Positions 44,562 through 53,501 are shown, counted from the first letter of the stretch. The stretch is DNA of 64,000 nucleotides from DATAZK01 sp963731205 (GCA_963731205.1 CAVSUJ010000002.1:496001-560000), one strand, 5' to 3'. Notes: a model not told the origin generated them from the sequence alone. Program-made: numbers and translations.

Positions 44562-45956
44562 TTACTGGTAGCTGTGCACCGTCGTGACGTTCTTCGGGTC
44601 ACAGTTGTACACGCCGTTGTTCGGGTCGGTGACCTTCTGGTCGTAGACCCAGCCCGACGTCGTCAGCCGGATGTCGAGCCAGCACTGCGCGATGTTCGGA
44701 TGTGTCGGGTCGAGATTGAGTGGCGCGTACAGCCCGCCGCCGGTCCACTTGGTCTCCGCGGCAGCCTTCTGCAGCACGCACGCCGAGGTCAGGTTGGAGC
44801 CGCACGCCGTGGCCTCCTTGGCCCACAGCGCCCAGGCGCTGAACGACGACGCCGTGAAGTCGGTGTACCGCGGCTTGGCGATGGCGGCGTTCTCGATGCT
44901 CTTCACCTGAGCGATGATCGGGAACTTGGTCGGGTCCATCTCGAACGCGAGGTGGCTGAAGCCCACGTAGGAAGTCGGGAAGGTGCCGAGCGCCTTGGCG
45001 GCCTGCACGTTGGCGTCCAGGTAGTACTGCACGCTGAACAGGACCCACTGAGGGTTGTAGCCGATGTTCTTCATGGCCTGGAACGGCGCGGTGATGTCCT
45101 GGCCGTTGATGGTGTCGAATCCGACGACGCCGGCGCCCTTGAGCTGCTCGACATACGGCCGGTAGTTGTCGACCTGCGGCGGCTGCTCCTGCAGCACCGG
45201 GACCTTGACGCCGTTGTTCTTCAGCGACTCCTCGATCCGCTTGCCCTGCGGGATCAGCGAGGCCAGCGTGCTCGATCCGATGCCGACGCCGTTCTTGCTG
45301 TCCGGATAGGCGGCGATCAGCAGGCGCAACGGCCCGTACGGGTACTGCGTGGGGTTCGACGGGTTGACAGACACCTGGTAGGGCGCCGTCGCGGCTTCCG
45401 GGGCGACGGTGTAGGCGTAGATGTCACCGAGCTTGCAGTCGACACGCGGCTTCACACCTGCGGAGTCGAAGGCGTTGCCGTTGCCGACGACCATGAAGTC
45501 CTTCTGGCAGGCGTTGGTGAAGGCCTGACCCACGTTGAAGAGTTTCGCGTCCCACTTGTCAACGATGATCTTGCGACCGTTGATGCCGCCGGCGGCGTTG
45601 CACCACTTGCTGAAGGCGTCGGCGGTGTCGAAGAACTCCTGCTCCAAACCAGGTGCGGCAGCCGCACCGGGGTCGGCGGTGGTTCCGATCCGGATCGTCG
45701 AGTCGGTGACGCCCTTGGCGGTGGCACCCGTGGCGGTACCCGGGCCGCAGATGCCCTTCAGGTCACCGAAGTCGCCCTTGCCGGCCGCGGCCGCTGAGGA
45801 GGCTGGGGCCGACGAGCCGCTGCTGCCGCCGCTGCTCGAGGGACTCGTTCCGCCGCCACCTCCTGACGACGAGCGTCCGCAGGCGGCGATCCCGAGGGAC
45901 GCTGCTGCAAGGAGGGCGATCGCGGTACTGGCGCGGCGTGTATGCCGTGAATGCAT
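44562..45956 (-). CDS. Lipoprotein solute-binding protein (branched-chain amino-acid-type), paralogue 1
   Basis: The 464-residue lipoprotein has a signal with GIAAC, then a Ser/Gly-rich linker (GGGGGTSPSSSGGSSG) of about 40 residues, and a type I periplasmic-binding fold with WCNAAGGINGRKI and DAKLFNVGQAF. It binds an unknown small organic molecule at the outer membrane face. ATG 45956 with GGAGA upstream is preferred to ATG 45980. No ABC permease or ATPase gene is beside it. It is a close paralogue of 49311-50708. Confidence 0.85.
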   Translation of the reverse strand: MHSRHTRRASTAIALLAAASLGIAACGRSSSGGGGGTSPSSSGGSSGSSAPASSAAAAGKGDFGDLKGICGPGTATGATAKGVTDSTIRIGTTADPGAAAAPGLEQEFFDTADAFSKWCNAAGGINGRKIIVDKWDAKLFNVGQAFTNACQKDFMVVGNGNAFDSAGVKPRVDCKLGDIYAYTVAPEAATAPYQVSVNPSNPTQYPYGPLRLLIAAYPDSKNGVGIGSSTLASLIPQGKRIEESLKNNGVKVPVLQEQPPQVDNYRPYVEQLKGAGVVGFDTINGQDITAPFQAMKNIGYNPQWVLFSVQYYLDANVQAAKALGTFPTSYVGFSHLAFEMDPTKFPIIAQVKSIENAAIAKPRYTDFTASSFSAWALWAKEATACGSNLTSACVLQKAAAETKWTGGGLYAPLNLDPTHPNIAQCWLDIRLTTSGWVYDQKVTDPNNGVYNCDPKNVTTVHSYQ

Positions 45957-46102
45957 CTGGTCTCCATGGACGTGAGGCACTGCGGTCAGGCGTACGCGAG
46001 TCCGCGAGCGTTACCCCGCTGGCTCGCGCGGAAACGTAACACGCATCACATTGGAGGAGTAATCGGGGTCACACCGGTCTCTTCGCTCGTGTCGCAGCGG
46101 GG

Positions 46103-46759
46103 TCAGCTCGACGTTGACGGGGCGTGCAACAACGCCACCGCAAGAGTGTTGAGCTCCCTGCCGAACTCCGTCAGATCCTCGCGTTCGGCAGGGGTATCGC
46201 GCTCCCAGGCGGCGAGGGCAGCGATGACGAAACGGGTCATCAGCGCTACGCGGCGCGACCGCTCGGAAGCTCGCAGGTGCGGCACGCTGTCGATGAGCTG
46301 ACTCAGCAGATGCGTGAGCGGCGCAACAGAATCCGGTTGCGGGTTGTGGCGCCCGGCGACCGCCGAGTCCAGCTCGGGCTCGAACACGTTGAGCGGCGCA
46401 CACGCGAGCCATTGCTCGTTGAAGCGCGCCCAGTAGCTCGGCTCATTGCGAGCCATCTCCGCAACGATCGGATCGACGTAGATCCGGACCAGGGTCGCCA
46501 ACTCGACGGGCCCGCTGCGACGTGCGGCCAAGAGCAGTTCACGACGGCTTTGGTTGATGGCCACGGTGTGCCGCTCCCAGATGGCGTCGAGCAGTCCGTC
46601 CCACGATCCGAAGTGGTAGGCGATCGCCGAATTGTTCTTCTGCCCCGCGGCCCGGACGACCTCCGAGGCCGCGACGCCGCGAAAGCCGCGCTCGGCGACC
46701 AACCGTTCCGCCTGCGTCACCAAAGTCTGCTTGGCGGTTGACCCGGTCCCTCTACCCAT
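46103..46759 (-). CDS. TetR-family transcriptional regulator
   Basis: The 218-residue protein has an N-terminal HTH (AERLVAERGFRGVAASEVV, then NSAIAYHFGSWDGLLDAIW) and a helical ligand domain. It is divergent from the secreted lipase gene with 45 bp between starts. A perfect palindrome (TTAAGAAG-CC-CTTCTTAA) lies 4 bp before its ATG, so it very probably represses itself and the lipase gene. It differs from the drug-export TetR at 31736. The ligand could be a lipid or an alcohol, which is an inference from the neighbour only. Confidence 0.88.
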   Translation of the reverse strand: MGRGTGSTAKQTLVTQAERLVAERGFRGVAASEVVRAAGQKNNSAIAYHFGSWDGLLDAIWERHTVAINQSRRELLLAARRSGPVELATLVRIYVDPIVAEMARNEPSYWARFNEQWLACAPLNVFEPELDSAVAGRHNPQPDSVAPLTHLLSQLIDSVPHLRASERSRRVALMTRFVIAALAAWERDTPAEREDLTEFGRELNTLAVALLHAPSTSS

Positions 46760-46762
46760 GTA

Positions 46763-46780
46763 TTAAGAAGCCCTTCTTAA
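46763..46780. promoter_or_regulatory. TetR operator palindrome
   Basis: TTAAGAAGCCCTTCTTAA is a perfect 8-bp inverted repeat around a 2-bp centre. It stands between the divergent TetR (46759) and lipase (46805) starts, in the most A/T-rich part of this stretch, so it would block both promoters. The lipase ribosome site (GGGAG) lies 7 nt before its ATG, just after this operator. Confidence 0.65.
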
Positions 46781-46804
46781 TTTCTATCTGGTGGGAGAAC
46801 GTAC

Positions 46805-48022
46805 ATGGCGGTGCTGCGGACGGGCCGAACGCTTCGGATGCTAGGTGCGGGAGTTGCGGTGAGCGCCCTGCTCGGCGGGACCGCACTTGCGGCTGCCCCG
46901 GGACCGGCGCGGGCGCAAGGATCGGGACGAGGCGGACCGGCGCCCCGGCTGCACGCCGGCGAGCTGCTGACCTCGCAGAGCTTGTCCGGTACGCCCGCAC
47001 TGCCGAGCGCGGCCTGGACCGACCTGATCACGTACGTCTCGGATGACGCACACGGCAAGCCGATCGTGGTGTCGGGAACGGTGTCCGTCCCGAAGGGAAG
47101 GGCACCGTCGGGCGGGTGGCCGGTCATCAGCTGGGCCCACGGCACAAGCGGCTACGCCGACATCTGCGCCCCGTCGAACGACACGGCGGACGGCCCGGAC
47201 CACGACTACTTCGCCGTCATCGACCCGACCCTGGACGCTTGGGTCGCGCGCGGGTACGCGGTTGTCCAGACCGATTACGAGGGGCTGGGAACGCCCGGGG
47301 GCCACCCGTATCTCAATGGCGTCAGCGAATCCAACACCGTCGTGGACATCGTGCGTGCCGGGCGCGAGCTCGACGGGCGTATCGGCCGCAACTGGATTGC
47401 CATGGGCCACAGCCAGGGCGCCCAAGCCGCTCTGTTCGCCGCCCAGCTGGCCGGCAAGCGCGCGCCGGAGCTGCGCCTTCGGGGAGCGGTGCCGATCGCA
47501 CCCGGTGGAAGCGGCATTGCTCAACTGGTGCCCTACATCGAGTCGGGTCAGCCCGGCGCCGAAGCAGCTGAGGCGTTCCTGCCGCTCATCCTGCTCGGAG
47601 CGCAGGCCGCCGATCCGGCGATCGATCCCGCTGCGCTGCTCAGCGATGCTGCCCTTCCCAGCCTCACCGCGGCGCGTACGGGATGCCTGGCCCAGCTTCG
47701 GGCAGTGACGCCCGTTCCGGGACCGACGGTGTTCCGCTCCGGCGCCGACGTCGGCCCGCTCACCGCCTACCTGGCGCAGCAGGACCCGAACACGACCGAT
47801 CCCAAGGTCCCGACGCTCATCGCGCAGGGAACCGCCGACACCCTCGTCGCGAAACCGGCGACGGACGCCCTCGTGGCGAACCTGTGCAGCAAGGGTGCCC
47901 GGATCGACTACAAGGTCTATGCCGGCCAGGACCACCGGGGCAGCGTGGGCGCTTCACTGGCGGACGCGGAGCAGTTCGTCGACACCGTCATGGCTGGGAG
48001 GACGCCGCCGACGACCTGCTGA
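46805..48022 (+). CDS. Secreted alpha/beta-hydrolase (secretory lipase family)
   Basis: The 405-residue protein has a signal peptide (LGAGVAVSALLGGTALAAA), then the hydrolase fold. The nucleophile is in GHSQGAQAA; the Asp is in GTADTLV and the His in GQDHRGSV. The overall layout (VISWAHGTSG, VQTDYEGLG) matches the secretory lipase (LIP) family of fungi and actinobacteria, which cleave lipid esters outside the cell. It is probably controlled by the divergent TetR. Its 3' end overlaps the terC gene by 35 bp on the other strand. Confidence 0.87.
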   Translation: MAVLRTGRTLRMLGAGVAVSALLGGTALAAAPGPARAQGSGRGGPAPRLHAGELLTSQSLSGTPALPSAAWTDLITYVSDDAHGKPIVVSGTVSVPKGRAPSGGWPVISWAHGTSGYADICAPSNDTADGPDHDYFAVIDPTLDAWVARGYAVVQTDYEGLGTPGGHPYLNGVSESNTVVDIVRAGRELDGRIGRNWIAMGHSQGAQAALFAAQLAGKRAPELRLRGAVPIAPGGSGIAQLVPYIESGQPGAEAAEAFLPLILLGAQAADPAIDPAALLSDAALPSLTAARTGCLAQLRAVTPVPGPTVFRSGADVGPLTAYLAQQDPNTTDPKVPTLIAQGTADTLVAKPATDALVANLCSKGARIDYKVYAGQDHRGSVGASLADAEQFVDTVMAGRTPPTTC

Positions 48023-49007
48023 TCTCTTTCGATGCCGAAAGGTCGTCCGCCGGCGTGCGGGTCTTGCTCAGTCGCGGGGCCCGCACGCCGGCGATGACGG
48101 CGACGGCGAGCGCACCGATGATGACGCCCAAGCTGAGCAGCGAGGGGATCTCGGGGATCGACGGGCTGATCGTCTTGTGTCCGGCCTGCAGGAAGAGCTT
48201 CCCACCGATGAAGGCCAGGATGAACGCGAGCGCCTTGCTCAGATGGTGGAAGCGCTCGAGCATTCCGGACAGCAAGAAGTACAGCGCTCGCAGGCCCAGG
48301 ATTGCGAACGCGTTCGACGAGTAGACGATGAAGGCGTCGTCGCTGACAGCCAGGACGGCAGGAACACTGTCCACCGCAAAGACCAGGTCGGCCGCTTCGA
48401 TGGCGGCGACCACCGCGAGCAGCGGGGTGCCGATTCGCCTGCCGGCGTCTTTGACGAAGAACCTCGTGCCCCGATACTCGTCGGCGATCGGAATCACCTT
48501 GCGCAGCAGGCGAACCGAGAGACTCCTGCCCGGATCGACGGAGTCGTCCTCACCTCGCAGGAGCTTGATCGCGCTCCACACGAGGATCGCGCCGAAGACG
48601 AAGAGCACTGCAGTGAAGCGGTTGACGATCGTGACGCCGGCGGCCAGGAAGACACCCCGGAAGACGAGTGCGCCGAGCACTCCGAAGAACAGCACCCGGT
48701 GCTGGAAGGCCCGCGGCACCTTGAAGTAGGCGAAGATCAGCGCGAAGACGAACAGGTTGTCGACGGACAGGCTCTTCTCCAGCAACCAGGCGGTGGTGAA
48801 GTCGACCCCCGCATGACCGCCGAGCGTCAGGCCCAGCACGAGCGCGAAGACGAGCGAGACCCCGACCCACACGCCGCTCCACAGCGCAGCCTCGCGGAAA
48901 CCGATGACGTGTGCGCCGCGGTGCGCGAGCACGTCGAGCGCGAGCATCACCGCGACGACGGAGGCGAACGCGAACCAGGCCCACAGGGGCACGCTCATGA
49001 CCGGCAC
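47988..49007 (-). CDS. TerC-family integral membrane protein
   Basis: The 339-residue protein has 8-9 membrane segments and the family acidic motifs (SLSVDNLFVFALIF and FAVDSVPAVLAVS), which may bind a metal such as Mn or Ca. TerC/Alx/YkoY proteins are linked to metal export and tellurite resistance. GTG 49007 gives MPVMSVP; ATG 48998 is also possible. A short upstream frame (48995-49045) with a good ribosome site overlaps ATG 48998 by 4 bp. The C-terminus is Ser-rich and overlaps the lipase gene. Confidence 0.85.
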   Translation of the reverse strand: MPVMSVPLWAWFAFASVVAVMLALDVLAHRGAHVIGFREAALWSGVWVGVSLVFALVLGLTLGGHAGVDFTTAWLLEKSLSVDNLFVFALIFAYFKVPRAFQHRVLFFGVLGALVFRGVFLAAGVTIVNRFTAVLFVFGAILVWSAIKLLRGEDDSVDPGRSLSVRLLRKVIPIADEYRGTRFFVKDAGRRIGTPLLAVVAAIEAADLVFAVDSVPAVLAVSDDAFIVYSSNAFAILGLRALYFLLSGMLERFHHLSKALAFILAFIGGKLFLQAGHKTISPSIPEIPSLLSLGVIIGALAVAVIAGVRAPRLSKTRTPADDLSASKEISRSSAASSQP

Positions 49008-49045
49008 CGGACCTGATGGGCCGTCAGGAATGTGCGGATATGCAT
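48995..49045 (-). CDS. Possible 16-residue leader peptide overlapping the terC start
   Basis: ATG 49045 follows GAAGGAG by 10 nt and opens a 16-codon frame (MHIRTFLTAHQVRCRS) whose TGA overlaps the terC ATG at 48998 as ATGA. The terC starts themselves have no clear ribosome site, so translation of terC may depend on this leader. It is too short to judge by similarity, and no transcript data are available; it may be chance. Confidence 0.3.
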   Translation of the reverse strand: MHIRTFLTAHQVRCRS

Positions 49046-49310
49046 GGCGTAGCGACTCCTTCGATCACGCGGTTGAGGTCGTGATACCCAGGGTGCCTGT
49101 CGCCATATCGGCAGGGAAAGGGCAATCTCAGCCGAGATTGAACGAGTTGATTGCCGGACTTACGAAAGTTACCAAATCGATGTTTAAACGTGTCCAACCC
49201 GCGCCCTTGCGGTCGATGACGTGCCCTACTATGACCCGCACCACACTTCGGCCTCCGGGCGGCGTGCGGCTTCCATCCCCATCAGCTGACCGAAAGCACA
49301 GGGTGCTGCA
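49046..49310. other. Intergenic region between terC and the second solute-binding gene
   Basis: This 265-bp divergent stretch should carry both promoters. It is A/T-rich around 49159-49196. TACTAT at 49223-49228 could be a -10 for the + gene, with a poor -35 (CCCTTG, 17 nt upstream). I looked for a yybP-ykoY-type riboswitch, common before TerC genes, and did not find its conserved GGGGAGUAG core. Confidence 0.4.
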
Positions 49311-50708
49311 GTGAGACGTGGCTTAGTACAGCGATCGACGCGGCTAGTCGCCGTGGCCGTCGCGACAACAACATTCGTGGCGCTCGCCGCCTGCGGACGC
49401 TCATCGTCATCGGGTGGTGGCAACACCAACGCGTCGAGCAGCGCGCCGTCTTCGGCCGCCACCTCGAGCGGTCCCGGTCCCGGCGACTTCGGGACGCTGA
49501 AGGGGATCTGCGGAAAGGGCAACGCGACCGGGGGCAGCGGCCGCGGCATCAGCGCGACCAGCATCAAGGTCGGGACGATGTCCGACACCGGGTCGTCGGT
49601 GGCACCGGGCCTCGGTCAGGAGTTCTTCGACGTGGGTACCGCCTTCGTCAAGTGGTGCAACGACGCCGGCGGCATCAACGGTCGCAAGATCCAGCTCACC
49701 GAGTACGACGCCAAGCTCTTCAACGTCGCCCAGCAGATGATCCAGGCCTGCCAGACCGAGTTCATGCTCGTCGGTAACGGCAACGGCCTCGATGACCCGG
49801 GTGCCGCACCGCGAGTGAAGTGTGGCCTCGGCCAGATCCCGGCCTACGTCGTCTCGCCTGCGGCGACGGCGGCAGGACTGCAGGTGCAGCCGACGCCCAA
49901 CCCGGCCAACGAGTTCCAGGTCGGCCCGTTCCGGCTGCTGGCGCTGAAGTACCCGCAAACCCTCAAGACCGGTATCGCGGTCGGCAGCAGCAACACTGCT
50001 TCGCTGCGCGCCCAGGGCCTGCGCACCCGTGACGCGACGAAGGCCATCGGCTTCAAGGAGGCCGACTACTCCGAGCGTCCGCCGCTGGTGACGAACTGGC
50101 GTCCGTACATGGAGGAAGTCAAGACCTCCGGTGCCGGCGGATACATGAACGCCACCGGCAGCGCCCCGTACATCGCGCCGGAGCTGACCGCCATCAAGGA
50201 CATCGGCCTGAAGCTGACCTGGATGCTGCTCGGCAACGCCTACTACGAGCCGGCGACCATCGCGGCCGTGAAGAGCGTGGGCACGACGTCGCCGCTCTAC
50301 CAGTACTTCAGCCACCTGCCGTTCGAGATGGACAGCAACCCACTGGTGAAGCAGATCAAGAGCATCATGAGCGTCGTCCCGAAGGCCACGTACACGGACT
50401 TCACCGCGCTCGCGTTCAACGCCTGGACGCTGTGGGCCAAGTCGGCTACAGCGTGCGGAAACGACCTGACCCAGGCCTGCGTCCTGCAGAAGGCCGGGAG
50501 CGAAACGGCGTGGACCGCCGGCGGTCTGTTCCCGCCGCGCGACACCAACCCGAACAACAAGCACCAGACCACGTGCTACGTGATGATGGATGTGACGCCG
50601 AACGGGTTCGTCTACGACAAGGACGTGACCCAGCCCAACAACGGCATCTACAACTGTGACCCGAGGAACGTGGTGAAGCTGACCAACACCTACCAGAGCG
50701 GCACCTGA
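49311..50708 (+). CDS. Lipoprotein solute-binding protein, paralogue 2
   Basis: The 465-residue protein has a lipoprotein signal (VALAACG), a Ser/Asn/Pro linker of about 35 residues, then a periplasmic-binding fold with DFGTLKGICGKG, WCNDAGGINGRKI, DAKLFNVAQQM, and a C-terminal NNGIYNCDPRNV. These match 44562-45956 nearly segment for segment, so the two are duplicates. GTG 49311 follows AGGGTG weakly. No transporter genes are adjacent. A strong terminator ends the gene at 50728-50768. Confidence 0.86.
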   Translation: MRRGLVQRSTRLVAVAVATTTFVALAACGRSSSSGGGNTNASSSAPSSAATSSGPGPGDFGTLKGICGKGNATGGSGRGISATSIKVGTMSDTGSSVAPGLGQEFFDVGTAFVKWCNDAGGINGRKIQLTEYDAKLFNVAQQMIQACQTEFMLVGNGNGLDDPGAAPRVKCGLGQIPAYVVSPAATAAGLQVQPTPNPANEFQVGPFRLLALKYPQTLKTGIAVGSSNTASLRAQGLRTRDATKAIGFKEADYSERPPLVTNWRPYMEEVKTSGAGGYMNATGSAPYIAPELTAIKDIGLKLTWMLLGNAYYEPATIAAVKSVGTTSPLYQYFSHLPFEMDSNPLVKQIKSIMSVVPKATYTDFTALAFNAWTLWAKSATACGNDLTQACVLQKAGSETAWTAGGLFPPRDTNPNNKHQTTCYVMMDVTPNGFVYDKDVTQPNNGIYNCDPRNVVKLTNTYQSGT

Positions 50709-50727
50709 TACTCCGGTAGCAAGAAAG

Positions 50728-50768
50728 AGCCCGGCTGGGTCGCGCACCTGCGACCCAGCCGGGCTTTT
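50728..50768. terminator. Strong bidirectional rho-independent terminator
   Basis: Arms AGCCCGGCTGGGTCGC (50728-50743) and GCGACCCAGCCGGGCT (50750-50765) pair perfectly over 16 bp with a 6-nt loop. TTTT follows on the plus side (50765-50768), and the AAGAAAG on the left gives a T-rich tail on the minus side. It separates the convergent binding-protein gene and quinone oxidoreductase gene. Confidence 0.9.
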
Positions 50769-50774
50769 CTGCGA

Positions 50775-51851
50775 CTAGCTACCCGAAGCGAAGTCGACGA
50801 CGACCCGGCCGACGGTGCCCCGATCTTCCATACGCAGCAGGGCTTCCGGCAGCTTCCCGTAGTCATACGTCTCGGTGACCAACGGCCTGATCTGGCCGGC
50901 GCGCAACATCTCGACCAGCCGCTCGTGCACCTGCAGGCCCACCGAGTACGGGGTCATGTTGGTGCCGTACCCGATGGGCGGGCTCTCGCCGTACGCGAGC
51001 ATCACACCCACGAGCGAGAAGCTCCCGAAGCACAGCTTGCGGCCGTTCACCATCGGAACTTCTTCGGCCTCGATGCCGCTGGCGAAGCCGATGATGAGGT
51101 GGCGGCCGCCGCGGCGCAGGCACTGCAGCGACTCCATCATCACCTCGCCGCCCACCCCGTCGAAGACCACGTCGACGCCCTGGCCCTCGGTCGCTTCGAT
51201 GACCGCATCCTTGAACCCGTTGCGGTAGTTGACGGCGACGTCGGCCCCTTGCGCGCGGGCGAATTCAAGCTTGTCCTCCGAGCCTGCGGTGGCGATGACG
51301 CGAGCACCCGCGGCCTTCGCCAGCTGGACCGCTGCTGAGCCGACCCCGCCGGCTGCGGCGTGGACCAGCACCGTCTCACCGGCTTGGAGCTTGCCGCGCT
51401 CGTGCAGCCCGAGATAGGCGAGATGGAAAGGGAAGTAGAACGCAGCAGCGTTGGTGTCGTCGAGTTCCTCGGGAACGTCGAACGCCGAATCCGCCCGGCC
51501 GACGACGTACTCGGCATGGGCGCCGAAAGCCCCCGTCGCAATGCCCATGATGCGGTGGCCCAGGAGATGCTCGGCGCCGGCTCCGGCAGCCAGCACGGTG
51601 CCGACGAGCTCCATGCCCAGCGTGTACGGCAGGGGCGGGTTGATGGTGAGGTAGCGGCCGCGGCAGCCGTCGACCTCGTTGTAGTTCAGGACCGTTTTCG
51701 AGGTGCGGGCAAGGAACTCGCCGGGGCCCGGCACCGGCATCGGGAGCCGGGTGAGTTCGAGTGCCTCGACCGGCGAGCCGTACCGGACGACCTGCCATGC
51801 CTGCATGGTGTCGGGAGCGGTGTCGGGGAGGGTGTTCTGCGCAGTGGTCAC
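50775..51851 (-). CDS. Zinc-independent quinone oxidoreductase (MDR family)
   Basis: The 358-residue protein has the QOR pattern: LNYNEVDGCRGRY and YTLGMELVGTV near the start, then VLVHAAAGGVGSAAVQLAKAAGA for NADPH binding. It lacks the Cys zinc ligands of ADHs. It probably reduces quinones or alpha,beta-unsaturated ketones. GTG 51851 has AGGAG 7 nt upstream; the longer open frame to 52229 is a shadow. It is convergent with the solute-binding gene across the terminator. Confidence 0.87.
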   Translation of the reverse strand: MTTAQNTLPDTAPDTMQAWQVVRYGSPVEALELTRLPMPVPGPGEFLARTSKTVLNYNEVDGCRGRYLTINPPLPYTLGMELVGTVLAAGAGAEHLLGHRIMGIATGAFGAHAEYVVGRADSAFDVPEELDDTNAAAFYFPFHLAYLGLHERGKLQAGETVLVHAAAGGVGSAAVQLAKAAGARVIATAGSEDKLEFARAQGADVAVNYRNGFKDAVIEATEGQGVDVVFDGVGGEVMMESLQCLRRGGRHLIIGFASGIEAEEVPMVNGRKLCFGSFSLVGVMLAYGESPPIGYGTNMTPYSVGLQVHERLVEMLRAGQIRPLVTETYDYGKLPEALLRMEDRGTVGRVVVDFASGS

Positions 51852-51940
51852 GACCGGTCTCCTGCTCGAAACGTGGTTGCCAGCGGGCAGAACGGGATCC
51901 TGCCACCGGCGTCCGAGCGGGCCACGGGCGGCCCCTCCTG

Positions 51941-52888
51941 TCAGTTCGGGTACGGATCGGCGGGCACGACGTCGGCGCGGGAGGTCGACAGGTAGAGGTC
52001 GCTGCCCGTCGTGCCGTCCGCGTAGTTGTACGTCGTCTGCAGCACCCGTGACGTCGTCGGGCTTTCGAAGGTGGCGGCAGTGACCTCGGTGCTCGCGTCG
52101 TAACGGCTGATCTTCACGGCGGCGCGACCCTCGGCGTCGACGGCGTGCGGGTCGACCTGTACCCCTGACGTTCCCGCCAGCACCCTGAAAAGGGCCGAAC
52201 GCAGCTGCGGGCCGACCATCGGATTCCACAGCATGTCGGTCGCCTGCTCGAAGACCTTGTCATCGGCGGTGTGGACGGGATCGGGATGCAGCTTCACCGG
52301 TTTGGGGCCGGTCGTTGGCAGGGGGCGCTCCTCGGCCAAGGCCTTCCGCTGGTCGTTGTCGAACTGCCCGATGAGGTAGTCGCGCAGCTGCTGCCGGCCG
52401 GTCGGGATGGCGTCGAACTGGGCCTCGGTCGGCGAGAAGTGCCGCGCAACCGCGAGACCGTTCGGGACGCCCGCGCCGTGCTGATAGGTCCAGACGTCGC
52501 CGGTGATCGCGTCGATCACACTGGTGCGCTGTGCCCGGTCCTGGATCTCGGACATGATCACGTACCGGCCGGACGGGGGCTCGACCTTGGCGGCCACCTC
52601 GCTGAGCCCGATGAGCGTGCGCTGGGCGGCCGTCAGGTGAATGGAATTGGTGCTCGGGCTCGCAGTCGCGGGGTCGAGCTGCGCCCTCCCGGGGCTCGAG
52701 CTGCCGTGCGGGTAGGTGGCGACGGCGACAGCCCCGACGGTGAGCCCGGTGAGGGCCAGCGAGGTGACGGCCCGGCGGGTCTGGCGGCGCCGATGCGCGG
52801 TGGCTATGGACGAACCGACATGGATCGGAGCGGACACGTCGTCGGTGGCGTTGTGCATCAGTTCGCGTACGTCGTCTTCCAGCAGCAT
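51941..52888 (-). CDS. CU044_5270-family membrane-anchored protein
   Basis: The 315-residue protein starts with a short cytosolic part (LLEDDVRELMHNATD), an Arg-rich stretch (AHRRRQTRR), and one membrane segment (ALTGLTVGAVAVATY, about residues 45-60), with the rest outside. It follows the ECF sigma gene by 10 bp, the usual place of this family, so it probably acts as an anti-sigma-type or signal-transfer partner. No zinc-binding anti-sigma motif (HxxxCxxC) is present, so the mechanism is unknown. Confidence 0.78.
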   Translation of the reverse strand: MLLEDDVRELMHNATDDVSAPIHVGSSIATAHRRRQTRRAVTSLALTGLTVGAVAVATYPHGSSSPGRAQLDPATASPSTNSIHLTAAQRTLIGLSEVAAKVEPPSGRYVIMSEIQDRAQRTSVIDAITGDVWTYQHGAGVPNGLAVARHFSPTEAQFDAIPTGRQQLRDYLIGQFDNDQRKALAEERPLPTTGPKPVKLHPDPVHTADDKVFEQATDMLWNPMVGPQLRSALFRVLAGTSGVQVDPHAVDAEGRAAVKISRYDASTEVTAATFESPTTSRVLQTTYNYADGTTGSDLYLSTSRADVVPADPYPN

Positions 52889-52898
52889 TGGTGCGTCC

Positions 52899-53423
52899 TC
52901 AGATGGTCGGGGTGTGGTGGCAGAAGAGCTGGACCAGCTCGGGATGGCTGCGCAGGCGAGCCATCGCCCGGGAGGCGGTCGTCTTGACCGTGCCCGGTGA
53001 GATCTCGAGCAGCGCGGCCACGTCGGCCTCGCTGCGGTCCTCGAAATAGCGCAGGACGACGATGGTGCGCTGCTGCGCGGTCAACGTGTCCAGCGCGCGC
53101 AACAGCGGAGCACGCAACTCCACGGCTTCGTGGGAATCGCCGGCCTGGACATCGCCCCGATCGTGACCGTCGACCAGGTGCTCCTGACGTGGCCGCCGGG
53201 CCGTGCGCCGGTGCTCGTCGATGGCGAGGTTGTGCATCACCTTGCGGGAGAAGGCCATCGCGTTGTCGACCCTGCTCCAGCGCGAAGCAAGGCGCTGCAA
53301 GGTGTCCTGGTACAGATCCTCCGCTTCGGCCCGGTTGTTGGTCAGCAGTGTGGCGATCCGGAAGAGCGTGTCGCCGGCGTCGCCGACGAACGCCTCGAAG
53401 GCCTTCACCTGTTTGCGATCCAC
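52899..53423 (-). CDS. ECF RNA polymerase sigma factor (SigE-like family)
   Basis: The 174-residue protein has region 2 (DTLFRIATLLTNNRAEAEDLYQDTLQRL) and region 4 (LTAQQRTIVVLRYFEDRSEADVAALLEISPGTVKT) of ECF sigma factors and no extra domains. GTG 53423 with GGAG 8 nt upstream fits the usual start. The partner gene follows after 10 bp. A possible self-promoter (AACC, 16 nt, CGTC) lies upstream on the minus strand near 53445-53475. Longer frames here are shadows. Confidence 0.88.
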   Translation of the reverse strand: MDRKQVKAFEAFVGDAGDTLFRIATLLTNNRAEAEDLYQDTLQRLASRWSRVDNAMAFSRKVMHNLAIDEHRRTARRPRQEHLVDGHDRGDVQAGDSHEAVELRAPLLRALDTLTAQQRTIVVLRYFEDRSEADVAALLEISPGTVKTTASRAMARLRSHPELVQLFCHHTPTI

Positions 53424-53501
53424 TCGCTGGGCTCCGTTCGTTCGCCGTCAATGGCTAGGACGCTGACGGGCCGGTTTCGGTTGACAGTTACGCTGCCTCG
53501 C

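Noticed and set aside
43707..45797. A 696-codon plus-strand frame across the SDR and lipoprotein genes
   Set aside because: It spans two minus-strand genes and their gap, and its product shows no domain.
49046..49310. yybP-ykoY (Mn) riboswitch before terC
   Set aside because: I looked for the conserved GGGGAGUAG core and the matching helices and did not find them.
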